Shown piece by piece: positions 18,475 through 28,123 of a DNA stretch of 64,000 bases. Both the position numbers and the translations under genes were made by a program. The stretch is taken from NCBI RefSeq assembly GCF_001420715.1, contig NZ_LJJC01000004.1, forward strand, positions 1,950,177-2,014,176. Direction: 5' to 3'. Positions within the stretch are counted from its first letter, which is position 1. Every line of letters begins with the position of its first letter. This DNA is from Heyndrickxia shackletonii (lineage in GTDB: Bacteria; Bacillota; Bacilli; Bacillales; Bacillaceae_C). The notes under the pieces were generated by a model that saw only the letters and a list, made by a program, of their open reading frames with translations, did not search any database and was not told the DNA's origin.

Positions 18475-19824
18475 TTGTTCAGAGGCATATTAATTACCGT
18501 TTTGTCACTCGGAGTAGTGGGTACAGCCGTATGGGGATATCAGGAACATCGAGAAAAAAATGCAATATTAATCAACTCGGAAAACAATTATCAACGCGCT
18601 TTCCATGACCTGGCATTTCAAATGGATTTATTGCACGATAAGATTGGCACTACACTCGCCATGAATTCTAGAAAATCATTATCACCTGGTCTAGCAGAAG
18701 TTTGGAGATTGACTTCGCAAGCACACAGCAGTGTAGGGCAGTTGCCGCTAACATTATTGCCGTTTAACAAGACAGATGAGTTTCTATCGAAAATAGGAAA
18801 CTTCAGCTATCAAACAGCTATTAGAGATTTGGACAAAAAACCATTAACGGACCAAGAATATAATACATTAAAAAAATTGTATGGCCAAAGTGAAAATATC
18901 CAAAATGAACTTCGTCATGTACAACATTTAGTTTTAAATAATAATTTAAGATGGATGGATGTAGAAATGGCATTGGCAAACGGAAAAGAAGCGTCAGACA
19001 ATACGATTATTGATGGATTTAAAACTGTAGAAAAAACAGCTAAAGGATATGATGAAGCAAATATGGATAATCCTTCCTTTGTCAGCTTCAGTAAAAGGGA
19101 TGAAGAATACCAACATATTCAAGGGAAAGTTATTTCGAAGGCAAGGGCAGGACAAATAGCGAAGAAATATTCTAATATTAAAAATGCCAACGTGGTGAAC
19201 ATAACGGAAAACAGAAAAGGGGCTAAATTTGGTTTCTATAGTATAACAATGAGAGGAACAGATAATCGTGAGGAAGTAATGGATATTAGTAAAAAGGGCG
19301 GCTACCCGATTTGGTATATGAATGAACGTGCTATCGGAAAGCAAAAAATCAGTTTAAATAATGGTGAAAAATATGCAGCAAGCTTTTTAAATAATCATCA
19401 TTTTAGTGGAATGCAAGTTTTTGAAAGTTCCCAATATGATACAGTAGGAGTATATTCTTTTGCCACTGTTCAAAATGGAGTAAGGATTTATCCTGAAACG
19501 ATTAAAATAAAAATAGCTCTTGATAATGGGCAGGTTATTGGATTCACGACGGAAGATTATCTGCAAAATCATCATATGCGGAATATTTCTAAACCAGCTT
19601 TAAGTATGGCAGAAGCAAAAGGGTATGTTAATCCAAAACTAAAAATTATGGAAGATCGATTAGCTGTCATTGTGAATGATTTAAATGAGGAAGTTCTTTG
19701 CTATGAATTTATTGGCACGTTAGGAAATGACACGTATCGAATTTATATTAATGCTGATAATGGAATAGAGGAAAAAGTAGAAAAACTAAAAAATGCTGAA
19801 CCAATTTATAAAAATGCCTTGTAA
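18475..19824 (+). CDS. ypeB: Germination protein YpeB
   Basis: A 449-residue partner of SleB, needed for its accumulation in the spore. An N-terminal membrane segment (about residues 4-20) is followed by an extracytoplasmic helical domain and C-terminal PepSY-type repeats (about 215-440; for example AGQIAKKYSNIKNANVV, MAEAKGYVN). The start is TTG 18475 after AGGGGTGATG. The nearby ATG 18468 is in a different frame. Sequence agrees with YpeB throughout. Confidence 0.95.
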   Translation: MFRGILITVLSLGVVGTAVWGYQEHREKNAILINSENNYQRAFHDLAFQMDLLHDKIGTTLAMNSRKSLSPGLAEVWRLTSQAHSSVGQLPLTLLPFNKTDEFLSKIGNFSYQTAIRDLDKKPLTDQEYNTLKKLYGQSENIQNELRHVQHLVLNNNLRWMDVEMALANGKEASDNTIIDGFKTVEKTAKGYDEANMDNPSFVSFSKRDEEYQHIQGKVISKARAGQIAKKYSNIKNANVVNITENRKGAKFGFYSITMRGTDNREEVMDISKKGGYPIWYMNERAIGKQKISLNNGEKYAASFLNNHHFSGMQVFESSQYDTVGVYSFATVQNGVRIYPETIKIKIALDNGQVIGFTTEDYLQNHHMRNISKPALSMAEAKGYVNPKLKIMEDRLAVIVNDLNEEVLCYEFIGTLGNDTYRIYINADNGIEEKVEKLKNAEPIYKNAL

Positions 19825-19849
19825 AGAAAAGCCTGATCAGCTTTTCTTT
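19823..19849 (+). terminator. Terminator after sleB-ypeB
   Basis: Arms 19823-19832 and 19840-19849 (AAAGAAAAGC with GCTTTTCTTT) are followed by TTTTT. The arm overlaps the ypeB stop codon. Confidence 0.8.
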
Positions 19850-19960
19850 TTTATATTATAAAAATGAAAAATTTAACATTAATCTAATGCAATATTACTT
19901 TATTTATTGATAAAATAGTTATAGTATTAAGATAAATGACAGGGAAGGGTTACGGAAATT

Positions 19961-20611
19961 ATGTTAAAAGTTGGAATGTCTTTAACTTTAGAACCACTAG
20001 ATAATGACGCAGATGAACAATACAAATGTAAGGTAGCGGATTTTGAAGGAGATCGAATCTATATCGATTATCCTATTAATACTAAAACCAACAGAACAAC
20101 ATTTTTGGTAAATTCAATGACTTTAAATGTTGTGTATATATCCGAAAATAACGTTGCATATAAATTTAGGACTCAAGTAATAGGGAAGGTTAAAAAAAAC
20201 ATTCCTTTAATTATTCTTCATTTTCCAGGTGCTGATCATTTAGAAAAGATTCAGCGAAGACAATTTGTACGTATAGAAACAGCAGTAGATGTTTCTGTAT
20301 CATTGCCTCAATCTAAACAACTGATACCTACAATTACGGAAGATATCAGTGCTGGCGGTTGTGCAGTACTTTTGCCCAGAAATATAAAAGTGGATCAAAA
20401 TGAAGAGGGAGAAGGCTTATTTGTTCTTCCTTTACAAACGGGACATGTATACCTTCGCTTGCCTTTTTCTGTGATTCGGATGTGGGAAAGTGATGGTAAG
20501 AATGTAGCATCGCTAAAATTTTTAGATATTTCAGCGAAAGAAAAACAGTCATTATTAAGATTTTGCTTTGAAAGGCAGTTAGAACACAGGAAAAAAGGAT
20601 TATTATCCTGA
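19961..20611 (+). CDS. ypfA: PilZ-domain c-di-GMP receptor YpfA (YcgR-like)
   Basis: A 216-residue protein with an N-terminal YcgR-type domain (residues 1-90) and a PilZ domain (about 97-210). The c-di-GMP motif is visible: RRQFVR at 99-104 and DISAGG at 128-133 (DxSxxG). In B. subtilis this protein (DgrA) inhibits motility when bound to c-di-GMP. The ATG is preceded by AGGGAAGGG. It stands alone. Confidence 0.92.
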   Translation: MLKVGMSLTLEPLDNDADEQYKCKVADFEGDRIYIDYPINTKTNRTTFLVNSMTLNVVYISENNVAYKFRTQVIGKVKKNIPLIILHFPGADHLEKIQRRQFVRIETAVDVSVSLPQSKQLIPTITEDISAGGCAVLLPRNIKVDQNEEGEGLFVLPLQTGHVYLRLPFSVIRMWESDGKNVASLKFLDISAKEKQSLLRFCFERQLEHRKKGLLS

Positions 20612-20668
20612 GTTTTTTCTTAAAAAAGAAGAAATTAATTACGATTTAGATTATAAAAAATAGTGTAA

Positions 20669-20825
20669 CTGTCTAGCTCCAGCGCCTATCGGCTAGCGGA
20701 TTTCTCCGTCTCCTCCCTACGATAAGTCAACATCAGTTCGTGAACTACCTCACTGTGTTTCCTTTATCTCGAGCCTGCGACTACGAAATCCGTACGCCGA
20801 TGAGCAAGGCGCTTTCGCTTTTCTT
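20669..20825 (-). repeat. Dispersed intergenic repeat, copy A
   Basis: The region 20669-20825 on the reverse strand matches the copy at 42957-43166. The longest exact run is 38 nt (20736-20773 against 43008-43045). It lacks the roughly 55-nt internal hairpin block of the other copy. The two ends are partly complementary (for example CGGATTTC and GAAATCCG). No open frame is present. Two further degenerate copies are at 51385-51520 and 60883-61099. Confidence 0.9.
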
Positions 20826-20896
20826 AGTATAAATCATTTTTCAAATCCCTATACTGTAAACGATGGAAGAGCAATTTACTCGTTGGGGTGAGAAGG

Positions 20897-21079
20897 ATGA
20901 AAATAGTGGAACGCTGGATGATTAAAATAGTTATTTGCCATGTCCTATTACTACTATTTTTTCAATTTATTTTCGGTCAATTTCAAGTTATGAAAGACTT
21001 GCAAAGAATAACGTTTTACGAAGGCGTCAATCATCAAAATGAAACACCAATCATGGAAACATGGAAGAAGAATCAATAA
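20897..21079 (+). CDS. ypfB: YpfB, small membrane protein
   Basis: A 60-residue protein with one hydrophobic segment (about 8-28) and a charged tail. It occupies the ypfB position just before cmk and resembles that family (DUF5359). The GTG at 20888 is in frame, but GGGGTGAG suits ATG 20897 better. The function is unknown. Confidence 0.75.
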   Translation: MKIVERWMIKIVICHVLLLLFFQFIFGQFQVMKDLQRITFYEGVNHQNETPIMETWKKNQ

Positions 21080-21102
21080 AGACGGAAAGTTTTCCTGTCT
21101 TT
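21078..21102 (+). terminator. Terminator after ypfB
   Basis: AAAGAC and GTCTTT arms with an inner GGAAA/TTTCC pairing (one bulged T), followed by a T tract. Confidence 0.65.
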
Positions 21103-21213
21103 TTTTCTGTTTTTATCTTCAAAAACAAAAGTGATTGTATCACTTATCTACCATTTTTGTGTTAATATAATAAAGATTAATTACTTAGGTTATGATTAGT
21201 AGGTGAATAGGCA

Positions 21214-21891
21214 ATGAAAAAAATTCGTATTGCAATTGATGGACCAGCAGCTGCTGGAAAAAGTACAGTAGCTAAGATTATCGCAGAAAAGCTATCATAT
21301 ATTTATATTGATACAGGCGCGATGTATAGATCATTAACATATAAGGCCATTAAAAATCAGGTGGATTTAGATAATGAAAATGCATTGGCAGATCTTTTGC
21401 TTAATACAGATATCAAACTAATGGCAAGTGAAAATGGACAATTAGTTTTTGTCGATGGGACGAATGTTACCAATCAAATTCGCGGGTCAGAGGTGACAAA
21501 TTCTGTATCCATCGTATCAAAATATCGTTCTGTACGAGAAGAAATGGTTAGGCGCCAAAAGGATTTGGCAAAGGATGGCGGTATCGTGATGGATGGTAGA
21601 GATATAGGAACACATGTCATACCGGATGCTGAATTAAAGATATTTTTATTAGCAAGTGTGGATGAACGGGCAGAAAGAAGGCATGCAGAAAATATATCTA
21701 AAGGATTTCCCTCAGATATAAATAAGCTTAAAGAAGAAATCGAATTAAGGGATAAATTAGACTCTGAAAGAGAAGTAGCTCCTTTGCGTAAAGCAGCAGA
21801 TGCTATTGAGTTAGATACTACTTCGTTAAACATTAATGAGGTGGTGGATAACATTATGCATCTTGTCCATGAAAGGATTGGAATGGCGTGA
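21214..21891 (+). CDS. cmk: Cytidylate kinase
   Basis: A 225-residue P-loop kinase that phosphorylates CMP and dCMP. The nucleotide-binding loop is [13 protein letters not shown] at about residues 8-20. DTGAMYRS and [11 protein letters not shown] are CMP-binding patches. The length matches B. subtilis Cmk. It overlaps plsC by 4 nt as GTGA. Confidence 0.95.
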   Translation: MKKIRIAIDGPAAAGKSTVAKIIAEKLSYIYIDTGAMYRSLTYKAIKNQVDLDNENALADLLLNTDIKLMASENGQLVFVDGTNVTNQIRGSEVTNSVSIVSKYRSVREEMVRRQKDLAKDGGIVMDGRDIGTHVIPDAELKIFLLASVDERAERRHAENISKGFPSDINKLKEEIELRDKLDSEREVAPLRKAADAIELDTTSLNINEVVDNIMHLVHERIGMA

Positions 21892-22469
21892 CATTTTATT
21901 CATTTGCTAAAGCAGTAGTCAATTCGATTTTTAGGCCGCTATACAGAATGGAAGTTATTGGTTTAGAAACATTTCCTAAAGAAGGCGGTGTCCTTTTATG
22001 TTCAAATCATATTGATAACTTTGATCCGCCAGTAGTAGGGATTACATGTCCGCGACCTGTAGTTTTTATGGCTAAAGAAGAGCTATTTAACACACCAGTT
22101 ATTAAAACTTTAGTGACTAATTTAAATGCCTTTCCTGTTAAAAGAGGAATGAGCGATCGTGAGGCGCTTAGAAAAGGTTTAGCGGTTCTCAAAGAAAATA
22201 AAGTATTAGGATTATTTCCCGAAGGACATCGCAGTAAGACTGGTGAGCTTGGTAAGGGGCTTGCAGGTGCAGGTTTTTTTGCTTTAAGATCAAATGCACA
22301 TATTGTTCCTTGTGCAATTATCGGCCCGTATAAACCTTTTAAAAAGCTGAAAGTTATATACGGAAAACCAATTGACATGGATATCTACAGAGAAAATAAA
22401 GCTAGTGCGGATGAGGTAACTGAAGTCATTATGAATAATATTCGCATGCTTTTGGAAAAACATCGATAA
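21888..22469 (+). CDS. plsC: 1-acylglycerol-3-phosphate acyltransferase (PlsC family)
   Basis: A 193-residue membrane-associated acyltransferase. The catalytic NHIDNFD (Hx4D) is near residue 38, and the substrate motif FPEGHRS near 112. It makes phosphatidic acid in phospholipid synthesis. The start is GTG 21888, coupled to the cmk stop. The cmk-plsC-rpsA-like order is frequent in Bacilli. Confidence 0.9.
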   Translation: MTFYSFAKAVVNSIFRPLYRMEVIGLETFPKEGGVLLCSNHIDNFDPPVVGITCPRPVVFMAKEELFNTPVIKTLVTNLNAFPVKRGMSDREALRKGLAVLKENKVLGLFPEGHRSKTGELGKGLAGAGFFALRSNAHIVPCAIIGPYKPFKKLKVIYGKPIDMDIYRENKASADEVTEVIMNNIRMLLEKHR

Positions 22470-22667
22470 GCGACTACTTTACTTGACAAAATATCATATT
22501 TGTAAGAAGTTAGTAGAGAGAATATCTTTTTGAATTATTAGATATTAGAATGATAAAGTCATAAAAATCATTCTGTTTTTAACTGAAAATTCTTGTCGCT
22601 TGTTCCTTATAATAAGCAAATAGGAAAAGCAGAAAGATTTCAGCAGTTCGATTAAGGAGGAGTACAT

Positions 22668-23807
22668 ATGACAGAGGATATGAATCAAGTAGAAGTCAGA
22701 ACTTTTTCAGAGAATGATAAAGTTAAAGGAACTGTAACCAAAATTGAAGAAAAGCAAGTGCTTGTTTCAATTATTGGAAGTAAACTTGATGGTATTATTC
22801 CAATAAGCGAACTTTCAAGTCTGCATGTTGAGCATGCTTCAGATGTAGTAAAAGAAGGAGACGAACTAGAATTAGTCGTAACAAAAGTGGAAGAAGATGC
22901 TCTAGTTGTTTCTAAGCGAAAAGCAGATGCTGAAAAAGCATGGGAAGAAATGAAACGGCGTTTTGAAACTGGAGAAGTTTTCGAATGCTTAGTAAATGAT
23001 GTAGTGAAAGGCGGTCTTGTAGTTGATCTGGGTGTAAGGGGATTTGTGCCTGCATCTTTAGTAGAGGATCACTATGTTGACGATTTCACGGATTATAAAG
23101 GTAAAACATTATCATTTAAAATTGTTGAATTAGATCAAGAAAAAAATCGTCTTATCCTGTCTCACCGTGCTGTTATTGAAACAGAGAAGGAACAAAAGAA
23201 GAAACAAGTACTAAAGAATATTAGTGCCGGTCAAATTTTGGAAGGTGTTGTACAGCGAATTACTAATTTTGGTGCATTCGTAGATATTGGAGGAGTAGAC
23301 GGATTAGTTCATATTTCTCAACTTTCCCATAAACATGTTTCGATGCCTTCGGAAGTTGTTCAAGAAGGTGATAAGGTACAAGTAAAGGTACTTTCTGTTG
23401 ATTTAGATAATGAGCGTATATCTTTGTCTATAAAAGAAACCCAGCCTGGACCTTGGACTAATATTGAAGAAAAAGCCGCAGTAGATTCCGTTTTAACTGG
23501 AGTAGTGAAACGAATCGTATCCTTCGGTGCATTTGTGGAAGTATTACCTGGAGTAGAAGGCCTTGTTCATATTTCACAAATTTCCCACAAACATATTGGT
23601 ACTCCACATGAGGTATTAAAAGAAGGGCAACAAGTTCAAGTGAAAGTTTTAGATGTAAATGAAAAAGAACAACGACTTTCCTTGAGTATTAAGGAATTAG
23701 AAGAAAAAGAAGCCGACAATCATGTTGAATACGAATTACCGGAGGAAGCAAAAGGTTTCCAACTCGGTGAAATGATTGGAGATAAATTAAAAGGTTTAAA
23801 AAATTAA
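22668..23807 (+). CDS. ypfD: Ribosomal protein S1 homologue YpfD
   Basis: A 379-residue protein with four S1 RNA-binding repeats at about 15-85, 103-170, 190-258 and 275-345 (for example GAFVDIGGVDGLVHISQLSHKH and GAFVEVLPGVEGLVHISQISHKH, each a repeat core). Proteobacterial S1 has six repeats; this shorter form is typical of Bacilli. It binds mRNA but is not essential for translation in B. subtilis. AAGGAGGAG precedes the ATG. Confidence 0.93.
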   Translation: MTEDMNQVEVRTFSENDKVKGTVTKIEEKQVLVSIIGSKLDGIIPISELSSLHVEHASDVVKEGDELELVVTKVEEDALVVSKRKADAEKAWEEMKRRFETGEVFECLVNDVVKGGLVVDLGVRGFVPASLVEDHYVDDFTDYKGKTLSFKIVELDQEKNRLILSHRAVIETEKEQKKKQVLKNISAGQILEGVVQRITNFGAFVDIGGVDGLVHISQLSHKHVSMPSEVVQEGDKVQVKVLSVDLDNERISLSIKETQPGPWTNIEEKAAVDSVLTGVVKRIVSFGAFVEVLPGVEGLVHISQISHKHIGTPHEVLKEGQQVQVKVLDVNEKEQRLSLSIKELEEKEADNHVEYELPEEAKGFQLGEMIGDKLKGLKN

Positions 23808-23809
23808 CC

Positions 23810-23853
23810 AAAAAGGAAAAGGGCTCATCGTTAATATAGCTCTTTTCCTTTTT
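23810..23853 (+). terminator. Terminator after ypfD
   Basis: A 16-bp stem (23810-23825 with 23838-23853, one G-U pair) with T-rich flank. It also faces the converging gene ypzI. Confidence 0.85.
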
Positions 23854-23870
23854 TATTTCTCACTTGCAAA

Positions 23871-24005
23871 TTATCCACGCTGTCTTTTCCTTGCTTCCTC
23901 AGGACCTTCTAATTTGGTTGCGCCGTCATAATGTAATGCTTGATCTCGATCAGATTCTACTCTCCTGCTATTTTTTAACTTCTTTTCTTGTCTGTCTTTA
24001 CCCAT
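23871..24005 (-). CDS. ypzI: YpzI, 44-residue conserved small protein
   Basis: A reverse-strand frame of 44 codons beginning MGKDRQEKKL and containing ESDRDQALHYDGATKLEGP. This strongly resembles the B. subtilis YpzI family. AAAGGGGGTG is 7 nt before the ATG. An overlapping upstream ATG stops after three codons. The protein is hydrophilic, with charged ends. It lies between ypfD and yphA, as in B. subtilis. Its function is unknown. It is too short for common ORF cut-offs. Confidence 0.9.
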   Translation of the reverse strand: MGKDRQEKKLKNSRRVESDRDQALHYDGATKLEGPEEARKRQRG

Positions 24006-24188
24006 CCATAACACCCCCTTTAGTTATGTTAAAAAGGATCAACAGGGATAACTTGAGTGATGCCTTGACACCCTGATGTTTTGATCCGCTTATATCTTAA
24101 GGATATCTCCATAAATATTTGCTATTCACGATTAGAACTTTTTTTATTTTCCCATAATGAATAATGGTTAGTGATGGGAGGGATTGGA

Positions 24189-24791
24189 GTGTCAGGCTCA
24201 ATTTTTATTGGTTTTTTGTGGGGGACATGGATCGTCGCCACTTTTCTTATGCATAAACAACATAAATATCGTTTTCCGTTAGCCTTGCTTTCTTTAATAT
24301 TATTAATCGTATATCCATATAAAATTCATATATCCCCATTTAGCATTCAACTTCCAGCTATTATTCTTCTTATTATTGGATATGTTTATATTACTTATCT
24401 TTCATTTGTAAAAAGATTATTTATGATGATTGCTATTATTGTCATGGTTACCGGATATACTGGCTTTTTATTAATGACCTTATATGATCCCGTATGGATC
24501 ATTTTCGATTATCATTTAATGTCGGCAATATTTATTTTTTTTATTGCACAAATTCTTTTTCCTAAAAATTTATTTTCTCACCTAGTTTGTTCCGTTCTAG
24601 GTACTATTCAGGGAGAAGTAGTTTATGGGGTTATATTGTCTAAATGGGGATTTTCTTATAGTGCTTGCTCTGGTGATTATTTAGACACTTATACCATCTA
24701 TTTATTTATTTCTTTAACCTGGTTTTTTATCCGGTATATATCTTCCAGCATGTCTTTAAAGAACTCAATTGGAAAACAAAAACATGGTTAA
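24189..24791 (+). CDS. yphA: YphA, multi-pass membrane protein
   Basis: A 200-residue, highly hydrophobic protein with about six membrane segments, matching B. subtilis YphA in length and position. GTG 24189 follows GGGAGG by 6 nt; the GTG at 24171 lacks a ribosome site. No catalytic motif is visible. The function is unknown. Confidence 0.82.
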   Translation: MSGSIFIGFLWGTWIVATFLMHKQHKYRFPLALLSLILLIVYPYKIHISPFSIQLPAIILLIIGYVYITYLSFVKRLFMMIAIIVMVTGYTGFLLMTLYDPVWIIFDYHLMSAIFIFFIAQILFPKNLFSHLVCSVLGTIQGEVVYGVILSKWGFSYSACSGDYLDTYTIYLFISLTWFFIRYISSSMSLKNSIGKQKHG

Positions 24792-25062
24792 GGGTTAGGG
24801 AATAGGTGTAAATTTTGAGAAAAGGAAAATAAACTTTCATTGATTGCAAAACATATTATTGTTAAACTATTAAAGCTAGTGCTCATTCCAATACTTTATA
24901 ATGAATGGAATGGATTTCTTGATTATTATGCATTATTACCCATGAGATATATCACTTATGATGGTGTATAAATATTTGTTTTTGCTAGCGTGATGGACAA
25001 AATAACGGATATGAAATGTCGAATAAAAGATGAAATTTGAAATATATGAAAGGGTGATGAAA

Positions 25063-26373
25063 GTGGCAAAACCAGTTGTCGCTATTGTAGGTCGTCCAAA
25101 TGTGGGGAAATCGACAATCTTTAATCGAATTGTGGGGGAACGTGTCTCCATTGTAGAGGATATTCCCGGCGTTACAAGAGACCGTATATATAGTTCAGGG
25201 GAATGGCTGACTCATGATTTTAATATTATCGATACAGGCGGTATAGATATTGGGGATGAACCGTTTTTAGAACAAATTCGTGCCCAAGCTGAGATTGCCA
25301 TTGATGAAGCGGACGTCATTATTTTTATTGTAAGTGGCCGTGAGGGAGTAACATCTGCTGATGAAATGGTGGCTAAAATTTTGTATCGTTCTAAAAAGCC
25401 AGTTGTATTAGGAGTAAATAAAATTGATAATCCTGAAATGAGAGATCAAATATATGATTTTTATGCACTAGGTTTTGGGGAACCTTTTCCGATTTCGGGT
25501 GCTCATGGAATAGGCTTAGGAGACTTATTGGATGAAGTTGCGAAGCATTTTCCTGCGCAGGATGAAACATCATATGATGAAGATGTTATTAAATTCAGTT
25601 TTATCGGCCGTCCAAATGTCGGGAAATCGTCACTTGTGAACGCTATATTAGGGGAAGAACGTGTTATTGTAAGTGATATAGAAGGTACCACTAGGGACGC
25701 AATTGATTCGACTTATACGTTTGAAGATCAAGAGTACGTGATAATTGATACGGCAGGAATGCGAAAAAAAGGGAAAGTATACGAGAGCACAGAGAAGTAT
25801 AGTGTATTGCGTGCTCTAAGAGCTATTGAACGTTCAGATGTAGTATGTGTTGTGTTAAACGGTGAAGAAGGAATAAGAGAGCAAGATAAACGTATTGCGG
25901 GTTATGCTCATGAAGCTGGAAGAGCAATCGTTATTGTAGTGAACAAATGGGATGCAGTTGAAAAAGACGAGAAAACAATGAAGAAGTTTGAAGAAACGAT
26001 TAGAGAGCACTTTCTCTTTTTAAGCTATGCGCCGATTGTATTTTTATCTGCTAAAACGAAGAAGAGGGTCAATACACTAATACCTGTCATTAAGATGGTA
26101 AGTGAAAATCATGCTTTAAGGGTGCAATCCAGCATCTTAAATGAAGTTATTATGGATGCGGTTGCTATGAACCCAACCCCTACAGATAAAGGACAAAGGC
26201 TAAAAATATATTATTCCACTCAGGTATCGGTAAAACCACCAACCTTTGTTGTTTTTGTTAATAATCCTGAATTAATGCATTTTTCATATGAGAGATTTTT
26301 GGAAAATCGAATTCGTGATGCGTTTAATTTTGAAGGAACACCAATTCGAATTTTATCACGTCAAAGAAAATAA
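25063..26373 (+). CDS. der: Ribosome-assembly GTPase Der (EngA)
   Basis: A 436-residue double-Era GTPase acting in 50S assembly. The two G domains begin with [11 protein letters not shown] near residue 10 and [11 protein letters not shown] near 183; the DTGG and DTAG motifs and NKxD (VNKID, VNKWD) follow. The C-terminal KH-like domain starts near 350. The GTG at 25063, giving MAKPVVAIV, fits the family length exactly; the frame runs further upstream but AAAGGGTGAT supports this start. Confidence 0.96.
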   Translation: MAKPVVAIVGRPNVGKSTIFNRIVGERVSIVEDIPGVTRDRIYSSGEWLTHDFNIIDTGGIDIGDEPFLEQIRAQAEIAIDEADVIIFIVSGREGVTSADEMVAKILYRSKKPVVLGVNKIDNPEMRDQIYDFYALGFGEPFPISGAHGIGLGDLLDEVAKHFPAQDETSYDEDVIKFSFIGRPNVGKSSLVNAILGEERVIVSDIEGTTRDAIDSTYTFEDQEYVIIDTAGMRKKGKVYESTEKYSVLRALRAIERSDVVCVVLNGEEGIREQDKRIAGYAHEAGRAIVIVVNKWDAVEKDEKTMKKFEETIREHFLFLSYAPIVFLSAKTKKRVNTLIPVIKMVSENHALRVQSSILNEVIMDAVAMNPTPTDKGQRLKIYYSTQVSVKPPTFVVFVNNPELMHFSYERFLENRIRDAFNFEGTPIRILSRQRK

Positions 26374-26392
26374 CACATGTGCAGGTGATATC

Positions 26393-27433
26393 ATGTCAAA
26401 TGTAAAAGAAAAAGTAGCTGTTATCGGAGCAGGGAGCTGGGGCACGGCATTAGCATTAGTTTTGGCGGATAATGGCCATGAAGTACGATTGTGGGGACAT
26501 AAGCAGGAACAAATCGACGAGATTAATAGTAAGCACACTAATGAAAAATACTTACCTAACTTAAAACTGCCGGAAACAATTGTTGGGATAAGTTCACTGT
26601 CAGCCGCTTTGGAGGGCATGGACATAATCATTCTTGCAGTTCCGACAAAGGCTATTCGAGAAGTCCTTGGGAAAATACGTGAATTTCAAAAATTCCCTTT
26701 GACCATTGTTCATGTAAGTAAAGGAATAGAACCAGATTCACTACTTAGAATTTCAGAGATGATCGAACAGGAATTACCTTCTTCCGTACTTAAAGATATC
26801 GTCGTCCTTTCCGGACCAAGTCATGCTGAGGAAGTTAGTTTAAGACATCCTACAACTGTGACAGTTTCATCTGAAAATATGGATGCGGCAAATATGGTAC
26901 AGGATCTTTTTATGAATCAACATTTTCGTGTCTATACAAACCCTGATGTAATTGGTGTGGAAATTGGCGGCGCATTAAAAAATATAATTGCCCTTGCTGC
27001 AGGAATTTCTGATGGGTTAGGGTATGGAGATAATGCGAAGGCAGCACTCATTACTAGAGGGTTAACAGAAATTGCACGTCTTGGTACAAAGATGGGGGCA
27101 AACCCCTTAACTTTCTTAGGTTTATCGGGAATTGGGGATTTGATAGTGACTTGCACAAGTGTGCATTCTAGAAATTGGCGTGCTGGTAATATGCTGGGAA
27201 AAGGAAAAAAACTAGATGAAGTTTTAGAAAGCATGGGGATGGTAGTGGAAGGCGTAAGAACGACAAAAGCGGCCTATCAGCTTTCGGAAAAATATAATGT
27301 AAAAATGCCGATAACGGAAAGTTTATATGGCGTTCTATTTAATGATAATAATCCAAAGGAAGCAGTGGATCAATTAATGGGACGATTAAAAACAAATGAA
27401 ATGGAAGATTTAACTAATGGATTGGTTGATTAA
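26393..27433 (+). CDS. gpsA: NAD(P)-dependent glycerol-3-phosphate dehydrogenase
   Basis: A 346-residue enzyme that reduces dihydroxyacetone phosphate for phospholipid synthesis. The nucleotide motif is [12 protein letters not shown] at about residues 9-20. The catalytic Lys lies in [13 protein letters not shown] near 190, followed by [19 protein letters not shown] precedes ATG 26393; the upstream frame overlaps der and is not used. It is cotranscribed with der (gap 19 nt). Confidence 0.96.
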   Translation: MSNVKEKVAVIGAGSWGTALALVLADNGHEVRLWGHKQEQIDEINSKHTNEKYLPNLKLPETIVGISSLSAALEGMDIIILAVPTKAIREVLGKIREFQKFPLTIVHVSKGIEPDSLLRISEMIEQELPSSVLKDIVVLSGPSHAEEVSLRHPTTVTVSSENMDAANMVQDLFMNQHFRVYTNPDVIGVEIGGALKNIIALAAGISDGLGYGDNAKAALITRGLTEIARLGTKMGANPLTFLGLSGIGDLIVTCTSVHSRNWRAGNMLGKGKKLDEVLESMGMVVEGVRTTKAAYQLSEKYNVKMPITESLYGVLFNDNNPKEAVDQLMGRLKTNEMEDLTNGLVD

Positions 27434-27849
27434 CCATTTGCATCGAAAAAATTTAATGCTAATATCCAACTGAGGTTTTCTTGAATTTTTCACTGGGGAT
27501 TAATTTTTTGTCTAAAAGGGATATCCATAGACAAGAATTTAATTATATGGGCATTCGAGGATGCCAACCAGAACAATGTGGCATAAAATGCTATGAAGTA
27601 ATTAGCTTTAAGCCAAAGGTATGGGTATTTGTCTATTTTTTATTAAGAAGTAAGGTAACGCTCCCTTACTTCTTTTTTTTGTATTTCCCGAACACTCATC
27701 CAAAAAATACAATTTATTAGGGAATATATGAATACATTTCATTTTCCTGTCAAAGTCATATCATTCCATTTTTATTCGCTTATGATATAATATTTGGCGG
27801 GTATGCACTCTTTTAATTTTATAAATATTTTATAAAGGTGGTTTGATGG
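27434..27849. other. Intergenic region, 416 bp
   Basis: Contains the AGGGATATCCAT motif with flanking TTGTCT/AGACAA inverted arms (27508-27535) and a strong terminator at 27645-27674. The 79-codon plus frame at 27481 runs through the terminator and lacks a ribosome site, so it is not called. Confidence 0.5.
27645..27674 (+). terminator. Terminator downstream of gpsA
   Basis: Arms 27645-27655 and 27664-27674 (AAGAAGTAAGG with CCTTACTTCTT) pair over 11 bp and are followed by TTTTTT. It lies 210 bp after gpsA. Confidence 0.85.
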
Positions 27850-28053
27850 ATGTCACTGTCCATGCTCAAAATGTGGATTTCCATTGCTGCAATGGGGATT
27901 ATGGCCATAGCAATGGTAACCATATATGTAAGCAGATACAAGTTGAAATCAAAGGCGTTTAAATTTATTACTGCTTTAGTAGCATACATATGTTTAATAG
28001 TAGGCGGATTAATGATGTTTTATGTTGTACTTAGCGGCCCGACGGACAGCTAG
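27850..28053 (+). CDS. yphE: YphE, DUF2768 small membrane protein
   Basis: A 67-residue protein with two membrane segments (about 6-28 and 38-61) separated by a basic turn. It matches the DUF2768/YphE type and position. AAGGTGG precedes ATG 27850. Function unknown. Confidence 0.8.
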   Translation: MSLSMLKMWISIAAMGIMAIAMVTIYVSRYKLKSKAFKFITALVAYICLIVGGLMMFYVVLSGPTDS

Positions 28054-28123
28054 TTGATTTTGAAAGGAATTTTAATATTTAATTTATTTGGTTTATATAA
28101 CCATGAAAGGATGTCCCATAGGT

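Noticed and set aside
27481-27720. 79-codon plus frame after gpsA
   Set aside because: It crosses the strong terminator at 27645-27674 and lacks a ribosome site.
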